Below, piece after piece: positions 21,975-34,737 of a stretch of DNA of 64,000 nucleotides. Location: contig NC_081410.1 of the NCBI RefSeq assembly GCF_030272615.1, positions 508,483,942 through 508,547,941 on the forward strand. The letters run 5' to 3'. The notes beneath the pieces were generated by a model, which was given only the letters and a program-made list of their open reading frames with translations, had not been told where the DNA came from and did not search any database. The DNA is from Cryptomeria japonica. Lineage: Eukaryota > Streptophyta > Pinopsida > Cupressales > Cupressaceae. Both the position numbers and the translations under genes were made by a program. Positions within the stretch are counted from its first letter, which is position 1, and each line of letters starts with the position of its first letter.

Positions 21975-23014
21975 TGTTGGTATTTTGGTATGGTTTTGTC
22001 ATTGATGTCAACGCCTGCTAAATACACCTACTTTGGAGATCCAACAACATTCACCGACAATCAATAAACTGTTCAACATTCACCGGTATATGGTTAACCA
22101 GCAGGATATAATGTTCACCGCTACATGCAATGACACGGAGGACACTTGGTAATGTCGAAGACATCATGTGGACACTTTTCTTTGAAGTAATATCATTGGT
22201 ATATTCTTATTTGCATATTTGCCTTTACCGGCAAATAGGTCCAGATCATCTAGGGTTACACCGGTAGGTTTATCTTTTCCAAATCAGCATGACATGCTAT
22301 GGAGATGATTTATTATTGTTGTAAATGCATTAAGCCGACATGTTCAATTGATTATTGCATCGGATATTGTATTATTTGTAAAATGTTTTTTTGTAATATC
22401 TTGTAGAGCCGACCTACTAAAATTGGTCTTAGGGTATGCTATAAATGTAAGATCTGATGTGGAATGCGAAAAAGAATTATAAGAAGGTATATGCGAGGTT
22501 AAGCAGAGGTATACACGAAGACATCATTTGAAGGTGAAGTTAGGTTTATGTAAGAACACATCAGCATTACACCAGTACCGAATCTAGCATATGAAGATGC
22601 TATTTTATGCAGTACATTCTCATTGGATTTAACCATCCAACTATAGTCAGTGTGACTCTCATTTGTGTTTAAGCAGTGAGCTCTAGGTTGTTGGCCTTTC
22701 TACATGTGCAGACCCCTCTTGTACACTTACTATCTGCAGTAGTATCATCTGATTGTGGGTAAGGTTTCCCACTGTGGTTTTTCCCCTTACAGGGTTTCCA
22801 CGTACAAATATTTGTGTCATGTGTTGTGGTTGACTTTGTGCTTATGTTTCATGGATTAATTCTTAGTGGTACAACATTTCCTGTTAACATTGTTTACCGG
22901 TACAATTAACTGTCTCACCAGTATTAAGCAATAAGTTGGTTAGTAAGATTTTGGTTTGAATTTATTGGACAACTGATTCACCCCCCCCCCTCTCAGTTGT
23001 CCCCGGAACCTACA
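21975..23014 (+). repeat. Copia-3 3' LTR
   Basis: 1,040 bp, TGTTGGTATT ... CCTACA. It aligns with 16433-17398; differences are mostly transitions plus the two indels noted for the element. A ten-or-more C run lies at 22981-22990. Confidence 0.94.
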
Positions 23015-23019
23015 TTCAC

Positions 23020-23388
23020 ATGATCTACTCATCATCTTTTGGATTTTCCAAAGGAATTTCTTTGGTGGAGGTCGACCTTGTTCGTTTTGCCCATTAGGTC
23101 TTGTTCTTCAGATTTTGATCCATTTTTTAGCTGATTAGATCCCCTTGGATTATATAAATCATTGTAATAGAGAATTAGAATGTAATCAAGAAGTTAGACT
23201 GAGAATAGAAGATAGATCTTAAGATTTGAGGTCCTGGTTGTTACTGGTTGGTTGTAAAAAGTTTTCATGTTATAATTCAATCTATTCTACATTGCCTTCA
23301 TCATGTCTTTGTGTTTCTATTGTGTTTACTCTTGCTGAATGATCTGTGCTAATCTCTTTAAGGTCCCTCCTAATCAGTGACTACTTCA
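23020..23388 (+). repeat. Gypsy-1 5' LTR, second part
   Basis: Continues the LTR after the Copia-3 insertion and its TTCAC copy (ATGATCTACTC... to GACTACTTCA). It aligns with the right half of 34616-35384. Confidence 0.9.
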
Positions 23389-23390
23389 AG

Positions 23391-23402
23391 TGTTATCAGA
23401 GC
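23391..23402 (+). promoter_or_regulatory. Gypsy-1 primer binding site (tRNA-iMet)
   Basis: TGTTATCAGAGC, one mismatch from TGGTATCAGAGC, lies two bases after the LTR end and continues GAG as in many Gypsy elements. Confidence 0.85.
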
Positions 23403-23496
23403 GAGTTTTCATTCTAGAGATTATGTGGCCTAAGAATTTTGTTGTAGGGTGGCAGACTATGGATCTGACCTATAGCTATAGAGGACTGACATAAAG

Positions 23497-24687
23497 ATGG
23501 CACAAAGAGGAACTAGCAATGGTGGAGTGCGTGGGAATGCATACCCTGATGTGATGAAAATTTTGTGAGGAATAGCAACCCATTTGGAAGCCGTGGAGAT
23601 AGCCCATAGAAGAGGATGACATATTGAAGTAAGTGAAGATGAAAGAGAAGAATCCTCGATAGAATAAGTAAACCCACCGGTAGTTGATCCGGATGAGGAA
23701 AGGTTTTTGAGGGTTTTGAGTAGGGAGAATACTAAACCTCATTTTACCCCACTAGAATATGATGAAAAATTGGATTTGGATGAATTGATGGATTAGTTCT
23801 TAGAGATGGATATATATTTTGATTTTGAAAACACTGTAGACAAAAGGAAGGAGAAATATGCCTATACCTGGTTGAAAGGTCACGCGTCTCTTTGGTGGGA
23901 GCATTTGTAGGTTGATAGACAAAGAAGAGGTAAAAAGAAGATCAAGACATGGGATTGGATGATTGCTAAGTTGAAATCAAAATTTATGCTAGCTGATTAT
24001 AAAGTGAATGTATTCCAAAAGTTGCAAAATTTGAGACAGAAGGAATCTAGTGTGAAAGAATACACTGAAGCATTTTAAGAGTTGAATATCAGATCCGGAC
24101 ATGTTGATGATGAAGTTGAACAATTTGCAAGATATTTGAATGGATTGTGGGTTTCTATACAAGATGAACTCAGTTTGATAAAATTATAGAGTATTGAAGA
24201 GCCTTACTATTATTCCCTAAAGGCAGAAGAAAAGCTAAACAAAAGACATGAGAAGAGGTAGAGAGGCAGAGGTGAAAGGTTTTTCAGAGGAAGATTTCAA
24301 GGAGGAAGAGAATATACCAAAGGTAGTGGAACTTGTACATATCAAAACAAGGATAAGGAAGTGAACAAAGAAGGTAATTCATACCAGAAAGATGATAGAA
24401 ATTTCTATCGGAAGAGAGAACTAGATGGCTACCAGAATGAAAATTTTGGAAGAGAAGACAAGAGAGTGTTTAGAGGAACTTTCTTTAAGTGTGGAAGAGA
24501 AGGACATCATTTTTTATAGTGTAAGAAGATAGAGAATACCAGAAGAGAAGCAGTGATCGAAAAAAACCCCACTGGATTAGATAATAAAGTAGAAGATGGA
24601 TAACTATTGATGATGATGAGAGCTTTGTGTCATACCGGGAGAGATGAAGAGCCCTTGCAGAGAAAGAATTTGCTCAAGACCAGATGT
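23497..24687 (+). pseudogene. Gypsy-1 gag (decayed)
   Basis: One frame of 397 codons from ATG 23497 carries a Gypsy-type capsid region (KYAYTWLKGHASLWWEH, then KLKSKFMLADYKVNVFQKL and SVKEYTEAF). A Gly/Arg-rich stretch and a damaged zinc knuckle follow: FFKCGREGHHF, then a stop where Gln is expected and the final Cys. The first knuckle Cys is Phe. About ten in-frame stops are present, but I detect no frameshift. It continues into protease, interrupted only by Copia-4 at 24688. Confidence 0.88.
24683..24687. repeat. Copia-4 target-site duplication, left copy (GATGT)
   Basis: GATGT is repeated exactly at 31257-31261. Confidence 0.93.
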
Positions 24688-25718
24688 TGCTGGTATTATG
24701 GATGTGTTGCATTGGTTTTGTCATTGATGTAAACACTTATCCTTCTAGAGATATTTTGTTATGTTCACCAGCATGTTTAGTGACTTATGCACAGTCACTG
24801 GTATCTGGTTCACTGACAGGTTATATTGTTCACCGACACTGAGGATGATCTATTATCATCTGGAGATTACTTGGTTATGTTGAAAACATTATTTCAACAC
24901 TTGGTTTTTGTGATTTGGTTATTGGTCTAATCGAGTTTGCATATTTGTTTTTACCAACAATAGGTCTAAGTTATGGACCAACAAGCATTATCTATTCCAA
25001 ATCAGCACAACATGTTATGGAGATGTTTTGTTGATTGGTTATTATTGTAATTGCATTAAGCTGACATGATTCATCACATATTGATTCATTTGTAATTAAT
25101 TTAATTGTAATATTCTTAGTGAGCCAACCTACACATTTGGTCTTAGGTTTTGGTATATATGTAAGATCTCATTTGTGAGATTAATAAGAAGGTGTGGTAG
25201 AAGATTGTAATAAGGTATATGTGAATATAAGTAGAGCTATACACACAAACATCATTTGAAGATTCAAGGAAGGTATGAAGAGGAAAATCAGAGCTTAACC
25301 GGTACTCAATCCATCATATGAAGATGCTATTTTGAGTAGTACATTATCATTGGATTTAACCATTCGGTTGTAGTCAGTGTGACTCCCGTTTGGTGATTGA
25401 GTAGTGAGCTCTAGGTAGTTGGCCTTTCTGCATGTGTAGACCCCATTTGTACACACATACTATCTGCAGTAGTATCATCTGATTGTGGGTAAGGTTTCCC
25501 ACCATGGTTTTTCCCCTTATAGGCTTTCCACATACAAATATCTATGTTATGTGTGGTGGATGTTATTTGTCTTTTTGTTTCATGCATTAAACTTTACTGG
25601 TACTGTTATTAACTATTAAACTATCTATCAGCATTAAGTTTGGTTAAGTTATATTTGGGTTTTAATTAATAGACAACTGATTCACCCTCCCCCTCTTAGT
25701 TGCATCTGGGTCCTAATA
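24688..25718 (+). repeat. Copia-4 5' LTR
   Basis: 1,031 bp, TGCTGGTATT ... TCCTAATA. It aligns with 30228-31256 (TGTTGGTATT ... TCCTAACA). A likely TATA element GGTATATAT is at 25152-25160, and the U3 motif TTGTCATTGATGTAAA at 24718-24733. Confidence 0.93.
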
Positions 25719-25720
25719 AT

Positions 25721-25732
25721 TGGTATCAGAGC
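25721..25732 (+). promoter_or_regulatory. Copia-4 primer binding site (tRNA-iMet)
   Basis: TGGTATCAGAGC, perfect plant-type site two bases after the LTR. Confidence 0.93.
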
Positions 25733-25775
25733 TAAGTCCTCTTTTTGTAGAAGTTTAACTGCTTGAGGAGATTCT

Positions 25776-28700
25776 ATGGCAACTAACTATTTCAGGAAGG
25801 ATAGTCTAAAGCTTGATGGAAATAACTATGGTATATGGAAGATCAGAATGGAGACACATCTAAATTGCATTGGAAAAGACATATGGGATGTTACAAGGAA
25901 TGGCTATGTTGGTCCTACACAGAGTCAACCTAATCCACCAACCTTGGTTGAAGATCAGGAGAATGATTGAAAAGAAAGAGAACCACTTTTGAGAGCATTA
26001 TCAGATCAGCAAATCATGGGATTATCAGACCGCTCTATTGCTAAAGCTATTTGGGATAAATTGGAGACTTTGAATGAAGGTTATACCACTATCAAAATTG
26101 CAAAACTGGAATGCTTCGGGGTCAGGTACGAAAATCTGAAAATGGAAGAAGATGAAAGGATTTCTACTTTTATGGAAAGAGTTAATGAGATTGTTTTCGG
26201 TATACAATGTTGTGGGGGATCCTTAAGTGAAGATGAAATTGTTTCTAAATTTTTAAGAGCATTTCTAGTGGCATACAAAATGAAAGTAACTACTATTACT
26301 GAGTAGAGAACAATGCCTAATACATTAGTATCTAGAGATACTTTGGTTGGAAAACTTTCAGCTTTTGAACTTGAGGAATTTGGTCCTATTGCTACAATTA
26401 AGATAGATTTGGCTTTCAAAGCTTCATCATCTACAACATCATTATGATCATCATCTGAAAAATCTGCTTGGAAAGCACTCTATGCTAGAGAACTTGAAGA
26501 AATCAGAAGAGATAATGAAGAACTTGAAGAGCTTGAAGCACTATTTGCAAGGAAAGTGCCTAAAACTCCAGTTGGAAGTAAGTATGAAGGTAAAGCACCA
26601 TTTAAACATTTTAACTGCAATAAAACTGGTCATATGGCATCTAGGTGTCCTAATAGACATGCAAAGTTGTAAAAAGAAGCTAAAAGAACATATAAGCCTA
26701 ACCCTAAATATTAGAGATACAGATTTAAGAAGAATAGAGACAAATCATGTTACAATACTGATGAAGGAGTTACTGATGATTCTGATAAGGAACTGATAAA
26801 GAATGAATGGGCTTTTATTGCAATAATAGAAGATCAACCGACACCTATTGTTCAACCGGTAGAGCAGGCCCCAACTGCTAAAATTGAAGAAAAGGATGAA
26901 TGGATCATTGATTCTGGATGTTCACATCATATGGCTGGTGATAAAAGTAAATTCTTAACCTTTCAGGAATACAATGGAGGGCTAGTAAGATTTAGGGATG
27001 ATAAAGCTTGTTTGATAAGAGGAAAAGGCACTATATCTTTTGATGGTAAGCACAATACTGACAACATTTATTAGGTTGAAATTTTGAAGCATAATATTTT
27101 GAGTGTTGATCAATTAGTTGAAAAAGGATTTCAGTTACAATTCAAGAATGGTAAATGCAAAATCATGAATAGAACTGGTTTGGAAATTGCAACTGGTAAT
27201 CAGACTAGAGGTAATATCTTTCATTTGAATAACAATGAGAAGACATGCTTGATTGCACATATTGATGAAATTTGGTTATGGCATAAAAGACATTGTCATG
27301 TAAATTTTGATTGCATTGTGAAAATTAGTACAACTAAGGCAGTAAGGGATTTACCTAAGATTGTTAAACCTCACAATCTGGTATGTAAGGAATGTCAATT
27401 TGGAAACCAAGTTAGAGCAACTTTTAAGAGTATTCCAGAAAAATCCAATAATGTTCCTGACTTAATTCATACTAATTTATGTGGTCCAACAATAACTAGA
27501 AGTTTACAAGGACATAGATATTTTATGCTAATCATTGATGACTATTCTAGAATGTGTTGGGTTACTTTTCTTAGGGAGAAATCAAAAGCTTTTGGGAAAT
27601 TCACACTATTCAAGGTAATAGTAGAGAATGAAACCAGTAAGAAAATCAAATGTTTGAGATCAGATCAAGGAGGTGAATTCACATCTAAGGAATTTAATAC
27701 ATTCTATGAAGTGAATCGAATGAGAATACAGTTATCAACACCTTGAACACCCCAGCAAAATGGAGCTGTGGAAAGCAAGAACATTACTATTTTGGATGCA
27801 GCTAGAAGCATGATATTAGAAGAAAACCTACCTAATGTGTATAGGAGAGAAGAAGTCAATATAACTATTTATACATTCAATAGAGTTCACATCAAACATG
27901 AAACTAGTAAGACCCCTCATGAATTATGTTTTGGTAATACTCCTACTCTTAAATATTTGAAAATATTTGGAAGCAAATGTTATATTAGGAGAGACAATTA
28001 TATTGGCATATTTGATCCTAGAAGTGATGAAGGAATATTTCTTGGTTATAGATTGCAGAAAATTATTGAGAGTTCAAATGTGAAGATTGATGAATAGTTT
28101 AGAGGTAATTCAAGGTCTATGGACTCTGAACAAGTAGTTGAGATAATCACAAATGAACCTACATGTAATACATCGGTACAAAATGTTGATCTAGTCACAT
28201 CGGCATCATCTGAGAATTCCATAGTGACTAAAGAACAGCAGCAAGCGAATACACCCAGGTATGTAAGATTGAATCACTCTGAAAGTAAGATAATTGGGAA
28301 TAAGTATCAAGGTGTTATGACTAGAGGAAGATTGGAAAATGAAGAGGTATGTCGAAGTTCTCAAATTGAACCAACTACTATTAATGAGGCATGTGAAGAT
28401 AAACATTGGATTAAAGATACAGAAGATGAATTAGAACAAATTGAAAATAATAACACATGGACATTGGTTCCTCGGCCTAAAAACAAAAATGTAGTTGGAA
28501 CTAAATGGGTATTCAGAAATAAACTTAATGAAGATGGTAAGGTAATTAGAAAAAAAACAAGATTAGTGTGTAAGGGATATTCATAGAAAGAAGGAATTGA
28601 TTACAATGAAACCTTTGCACCGGTAGCAAGAATTGAGGTAGTCAGATTATTCTTAGCTTTTGCATCACATAAGAACTATAAAGTATATTAAATGGATGTT

Positions 28701-29920
28701 AAATGTACATTTCTGAATGGTTATCTTCAAGAAGAAGTTTACATTGAACAACCTGATAGATTTTCTTTGATAAATGACAAAGATATGGTTTGCAGGTTAA
28801 GGAAAGCTCTATATGGATTGAAGCAAGCTCCTAGAGCTTGGTATGCTAGATTGGATAAATACCTTTTGAGGCTTGGTTACACTAAAGGTAATGCTGACAG
28901 CAACTTATACTACAAAGTGACTAATGATGACATCTTGGTTATTGAATTTTTTGTTGATGATATCATTTTTGGAGGAGAAGAAGGATTGTGTAAAGACTTT
29001 TCAAATAAGATGCAAGAAGAATTTGAAATGCGTATGATTGGGGAGATAAAATTCTTTTTAGGATTGCCGATTTCACAGACTGATAAAGGTATATTCATAA
29101 ATCAATCAAAGTACCTAAAGGAATTACTTAAGAAATTTGGCATGGAAAACTCTAAACCGGTAATTACTCCTATGACTACAACTGATAAACTATCGTTGAA
29201 GGATGAAATAACACATGTTAATCCGACAAGATATAAATTTATGATTGGAGGTTTACTGTATTTGACACAAACAAGACCTGATATTATGAATGCAGTATGT
29301 ATTGTTTCAAGATTTCAAAGTAATCGTAAGGAAAATCATGAATCAATAGTAAAAAGGATTTTTCGGTACCTACAAGGCACAACAAATCTTAGTTTATGGT
29401 ATCCTAAAGTTGAAAATTTTGATTTGTGTGCATACACAGATGCAAATTGGGCAAGAGATGTAGATGACAGAAAAAGCACCACCAGTGGAGCATTTTTTCT
29501 TGGTAGCAGACTAATTTCATGGTTGAGAAAGAAACAAAGTTGTACATCACTATCAACAACAAAATCAAAATATGTTGCAGCAACAACTAATTGTACACAG
29601 GTATTATGGATTAAACAAATGTTGAAGGACATAAAGGTAAAATGCAAAGAACCTATAATCATTTACTGTGATAATATGGCATATCAAAGAATCTAGTATT
29701 TCACTCTAAAACTAAACATGTTTCTATCAAATTCAATTTTTTGAAAGAGAATGTTGAAGCAAAAGAAGTGAAATTGGTTTATGTGAATACTAAAGAGGAG
29801 ATTGCAGATATCTTTACTAAGCCTTTTCTTAAGGAAACTTTTGAATATCTAAGAGAGCATCTTGGAGTTATACCCTCATCGTTAGAAACTTAGACAATTG
29901 TAGCATGGCATCAGACTGGC
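25776..29920 (+). pseudogene. Copia-4 gag-pol (decayed)
   Basis: Same architecture as Copia-3 but more damaged. Gag starts at ATG 25776. The zinc knuckle has lost its first Cys (HFNCNKTGHMASRC). Protease Asp379-Ser-Gly is intact. Integrase covers about 27270-27890, with a TGA inside the PQQNG block (27744-27746). Reverse transcriptase has FVDD near 28950. The RNase H region is cut by a small frameshifting deletion near 29680, in the YCDN...SKN stretch. At least ten in-frame stops occur (for example 25968, 26304, 28095, 28584), most at Gln, Trp or Cys codons of relatives. No frameshift is needed from the start to about 29680. Confidence 0.92.
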
Positions 29921-30227
29921 ATAATTAATAGAGAAATCTTTTTCTGTCTTTGATGAAGGAGAGCTACTTCTCAGGGGGAGTAGATTGGATAAATTTGGTT
30001 ATAACAAGTGGTATTTGTAATAAGTTATATGAACTAATTGTATTGGTTTTGTATTGCTTTGGCATTTGATGTCAAAGGGGGAGAGATTGTTACTCTCTGT
30101 ATCTTTATTTTGATTTTTGGTTAATGGTCTCTTTGGGAGATTGTTGGTTTTTGGTTTTTGGCATTTTTGCTTTGGCACTTGGATAGTTTTTCCATCTTGT
30201 GTTGCCATCAATACCAAAGGGGGATAT
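29921..30227 (+). promoter_or_regulatory. Copia-4 3' untranslated region with serial polypurine tracts
   Basis: Tracts at 29972-29980 (CAGGGGGAG), 30073-30085 (CAAAGGGGGAGAG), about 30133 (TTTGGGAGATTGTTGG) and 30215-30227 (CAAAGGGGGATAT) directly before the 3' LTR. Confidence 0.75.
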
Positions 30228-31256
30228 TGTTGGTATTATGGATGTGTTGCATTGGTTTTGTCATTGATGTGAACACTTATCCTTCTGGAGATCTTTAGTT
30301 ATGTACATTGGCATGTTCAGTGACTTATGCACAGTCACTGGTATCTGGTTCACCGGCAGGCTATATTGATCACCAACACTGAGGATGATCTGTTATCATC
30401 TGGAGATTACTTGGTTATGTCGAAGACATTGTTTGGACACTTGGTTGTGGTCATTTGGTTATTGCTCTAATCGAGTTTGCATATTTGTTGTTAACGACAA
30501 GCGTTATCTATTCCAGATTAGCACGACACATTATGGAGATTTTTTGTTTATTGGTTATTATTGTAAATGCATTAAGCCGACATGATGCATCACATATTGA
30601 TTCATTTGTAACTGATTTAATTGTAATATTCTTAGTGAGCCGACCTACACATTTGGTCTTAGGTTCTGGTATATATGTAAGATCTCATTTGTGAGATTAA
30701 GAAGGTGTGGTAGAGGATTGTAATAAGGTATATGTGAATATAAGCAGAGCTATACACGCAGACATCATTTTAAGATTCAAGGAAGGTATGAAGAAGACAA
30801 TCAAAGCTTAACCAATACTGAATCCAGCATATGAAGATGCTATTTTGAGTAGTACATTATCATTGGATTTAACCATCCAATTGTAGTTAGTGTGACTCCC
30901 ATTTTGTGATTGAGCAGTGAGCTATAAGTAGTTGGCCTTTCTACATGTGCAGACCCCATTTGTACACACATACTATCTACAGTAGTATCATCTGATTGTG
31001 GGTAAGGTTTCGCATCGTGTTTTTTCCCCTTATAGGGTTTCCATGTACAAATATCTGTGTTATGTGTTGTGGATGTTATTTGTCTTTCTATTTCATGCAT
31101 TAAACTTTATCGGTACTCTTATTAACTGTTAAATTGTTTACCGACATTAAGTTTGGTTTATGAGTATTATGCATTAATTTTGGTTAAGTTATATTTGGGT
31201 TGAAATTAATAGACACCTAATTCACCCCCCCTCTCAGTTGCCTCCGAGTCCTAACA
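30228..31256 (+). repeat. Copia-4 3' LTR
   Basis: 1,029 bp, TGTTGGTATT ... TCCTAACA, followed directly by the GATGT target duplication. Confidence 0.94.
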
Positions 31257-31261
31257 GATGT

Positions 31262-33240
31262 AAGGTATTTGGTAAGTGATGTAAAGTTGTTATTAATAGT
31301 GGTAGTTTAGATAATCTTGTTTCAGAAGAGATGGTGAATAAGTTGAACTTGGAAAGATTGAAATACCCTAAGCCTTATCAGATAGCATGGATTCATGATG
31401 AACATCAGTTGTTAGTAAGTGAGCAATGTTTGATGAAATAAAAAATAGGGAATTATCATGATGAAGTCTTGTGTGATATTATGCCCATGGATATTTGTCA
31501 TCTTTTGTTGGGTAGACCTTGGCAGTTTGATAGATAGGTAATAGATGATGGGAGGAAGAATACATACACTATTGCGGCCAATGAGATGAAGCATACCCTA
31601 TTTCCCTTGGAGGAACCTTTGAAGAGTGAAGTTTTTACAAATGCTAGAATCTATTTGATGGATGGAAGGAAATTCCTAGATGGATTGAGACATGAGAATG
31701 TGTGCTTGGCCTTAGTTCCTAGGAAGAGAGAATCTGGAGCATGAAGAGGAACAACAAGAAGAGATAAAACATTTACTAACAAAATATAAACACATTATTT
31801 CAGATAATGTGCCTAATGGATTGCCACTTGTGAGAATTATCAGTCATTGCATGGAGCTGGTTCTCAGAGCTAGTTTGCCTAACAAAGTTGCACACTGACA
31901 GAGAATGAAGAACTAAATAGACAAGTGCAGGAGTTGTTGAAGAAAGGTTTCATCAAGAAAGTCTGAGCCCTTGTGTTGTACTAGTAGTATTGGCATCTAA
32001 GACAAATGGAGAGTGGAGAATGTGTACCGATTCTAGAGCAATAAACAAGATCACAGTGAAATATTGGTTTCCTTTACCTAGGATGGATGACATAATGGAC
32101 TGTTTGAGCAGAGCCAAATAATTTACAAAGATAGATTTGAAGAGTGGATATCATTAGATCGGGATTAGAGAAGGAGATGAGTGGAACACAACATTCAAGA
32201 CAAATGAAGGACTGTATGAATGGTTGTTGATGCCTTTTGGGTTAACTAATGCACTGAGTACTTTCATGAGGCTGACGAATGAGGTATTGAAGAAATTATT
32301 GGGTAAGTTTGTTATTGTATATTTAGATGACATTTTGATTTTTCAGTAAGACCAAAGAGGAGCATTTGTTACATTTGAGACAAGTTTTGCAAAGGTTGAG
32401 AGAAGAAAAGTTGTTGATAAATCTTAAGAAGTGTACTTTCATGAAAGATGAATTAGTCTATTTGAGATTTGTGATATCTGAGGATGGTTTGAAGATGGAC
32501 CTTGAGAAAGTAAAAGAAATTGTTGAGTGGTCTACACCGAAAAGTATTGGAGAGGTAAGATCATTCCATGGATTGGATAATTTCTACTGGAAGTTCATCA
32601 GAAATTTCAGTTCAGTTTGTAAGCCTATGATTGAGACCATGAGGGGAGATCGGAAGGAATTCAAGTGAACCACCAGAGAAAACAAAAGTTTTGAGTTGTT
32701 GAAACAAAAAGCAACTGAGCATCCTATGTTAACTTTACCAGATTTCAATAAAGTATTTCAAGTGGATTGGGATGCAAGTGGAACAGCAATAGGAGTAGTC
32801 TTGAGTCAAGAAGGGAGAGCAGTAGCTTATTTCAGTGAAAAATTGAAAGATGCTCAAAGGAGATATTTAGTGTATGATCAATAATTTTAAGCCATAGTTC
32901 AAGCCTTGAAGAAGTGGAGACATTACTTGTTGCCTAAGGAGTTTGTGTTGTATATGGATCATCAAGCTTTGTAGTATTTGAATAGTCAGAGTAAGTTCAA
33001 TAAGAGACATATCAGATAGGTAGAATTTTTGTAGAGTTATACCTTTGTGTTGAAGCATAGAAGTTGGAAATCTAAAAAAGTTGTTGATGCACTAAGTAGG
33101 AGAAGGAATTTCCTGACAGAGATGAGAGTGGCAGTATTAGGATTTGAGGAATTGAGGACCTTGTATGATGATGACCCGAATTTTGTAGAACCTTGGAGAG
33201 AATGTAGAGAACCAGTTCTGGTAGATAGAAGAAAGTGGTT
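31262..33240 (+). pseudogene. Gypsy-1 protease, reverse transcriptase and RNase H (decayed)
   Basis: Continues the gag frame. The protease motif reads Asn-Ser-Gly (INSGSLDNLVS) where Asp-Ser-Gly is required, and LLLGRPWQFDR follows. After a frameshift near 31735 the reverse transcriptase region begins (about 31900); the catalytic YLDD is at 32320-32331. A further frameshift follows near 32345. RNase H is seen from DFNKVFQVDWDASGTAIG (about 32740), then YFSEKL, the DHQAL motif and VVDALSR near 33080. Many stops are present. Typical Gypsy order: protease, RT, RNase H, then integrase. Confidence 0.87.
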
Positions 33241-34737
33241 TGATTTGGTTGGATTACTTCATTCCGGATGAGATTTTATTCAGAGAAGTTCAGTTGTGCA
33301 TACCTAAGAGTTATATGAGGGATAATCGGATAAAGCAGAAACATATTGGAGGATTAGACAGACATTTTGGTATTGACAAAACAATAGCATTGGTGAATGA
33401 GCATTACTTTTGGCCCCAGATTCATAAGGATGTTAGGAAATATGTGCAAAGGTGTAGAGTTTGTCAAGTTGCAAAGGATAGTAGTCAGAATGTGGGATTG
33501 TATAAACCTTTGATAGTACCATTAAGACCTTGGGAGGATATAAGCATGGATTTCATACTTGGATTTCCTAAAACACTGAGATGGAATGATTCTATATTTG
33601 TGGTAGTGGATAGATTCACAAAGATGGCTTATTTCATACCTTGTAAGAAGACATCAGATGCATTACATGTAGGAGACTTATTTTTCAAGGATGTAGTGAG
33701 ATTGCATGGATTACCTAAGAGCATAGTTTCAGACAAAGAGACTAAGTTTGTTGGCTATTTTTGGAGAAGACTTTGGAAGAAGACGAAGATAGATTGAAGT
33801 TCAGTTCTACTTTTCATCCACAAACTAAAGTAGTTAATTGGATCTTGGGAAATTTGTTGATACATTTAATTGGAAATAAAACCAAAAGTTGGGATTTGAT
33901 TCTTATACAAGCAGAATTTGCCTACAATAATCTAGTAAACAGGAGTACCGGAAGAACACCTTTTGAGATTGTTACCTAAACGCATCCTAGAGGTATATCA
34001 GAATTAAGAGATATCAGCAATGAAGACCCAATAAGTTCAAAAGTAGAAGAATTTCCGATCACATGAAGGACTTACATATTCAGGTTAAGCAACATTTGTA
34101 GGACATGAATAGCAAGTATAAGGAGAAGGAAGATGAGAAAAGGAGACATAAGGAATTTGAAGTTGGCGATCAACTGATGGTGTATCTGAGAAAATAAATA
34201 TTTCTAGTTGGAACTTATAACAAATTGCAGTTGAGAAAGTTTGGACCTTGTAGGATTTTGAGAATGTTCAGTTCTGGGAACGCATATGAAGTGGAGTTAC
34301 CGAATAGTTTGAGTATTTCACCTATGTTTAACATTGCAGATCTTCATCAGTATCATGAACGGATTTTCAATGAGGAAGGTATTGTAAACTTGGAGAAACA
34401 CTTGTCCCGTAAGGAACCAGATTAGATTGAAGACATTTTGTATAGTAGGATTGGTCGTAGTACTCGTAACAGTCATTATAAGGAGCATCTTGTGAAGTGG
34501 AAGGACAAACCAGTTGAAGATTCATCTTGGATTTCTCAAGAAAAGGTAGGCCGCCTTGGTTTTCCTCTAACACTAGTAAAGTTAGAGACTCAATTTTTCA
34601 ACAACCTCAGAGGTCTGATGCTAGAGAATCCCCAGTTCATAGGAATCTTCCATCACCCAAAAAAATTTTGTTTTTGTTTTGCTTTTTGTTTGCAGTTTCA
34701 ACATTTCTTTCTGTGTCTCTCGGATTTGGCTCACTAG
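33240..34737 (+). pseudogene. Gypsy-1 integrase and chromodomain (decayed)
   Basis: Integrase zinc domain: HIGGLDRHFG with CRVC (33340-33470). Catalytic Asp residues lie in ISMDFILGFP and SDKETKF. The third acidic residue is gone: the stretch normally reading HPQT-DGQT-E is HPQTKVVN (about 33815), consistent with loss of 12 bases between two CAAACT copies and Glu replaced by Lys. The C-terminal barrel (RKFGPCRILRMFSSGNAYEV) is followed by a chromodomain (HYKEHLVKWKDKPVEDSSW, about 34475-34535), which in chromoviruses helps target integration to heterochromatin. The frame continues past the LTR start (34616) to a stop at 34735-34737, so the protein overlaps the 3' LTR. Confidence 0.87.

Larger units (their letters stand above)
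16433..23014 (+). mobile_element. Copia-3, full-length Ty1/Copia element
   Basis: 6,582 bp with LTRs 16433-17398 and 21975-23014, primer site 17401-17412, one continuous gag-pol frame 17457-21635 and a 340-bp 3' untranslated region. An exact 5-bp duplication (TTCAC) flanks it within the Gypsy-1 5' LTR. The 5' LTR lacks about 92 bp present in the 3' LTR (22154-22245), and the 3' LTR lacks a 14-bp stretch found in the 5' LTR, so both indels postdate insertion. Confidence 0.95.
24688..31256 (+). mobile_element. Copia-4, full-length Ty1/Copia element
   Basis: 6,569 bp: LTRs 24688-25718 and 30228-31256, primer site 25721-25732, gag-pol 25776 to about 29920, and a 3' region with several polypurine tracts. 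It is a relative of Copia-3 (same gag start, zinc knuckle, FVDD and RNase H motifs) but has its own LTR sequence. Exact GATGT duplications flank it inside Gypsy-1 between gag and protease. Confidence 0.95.
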
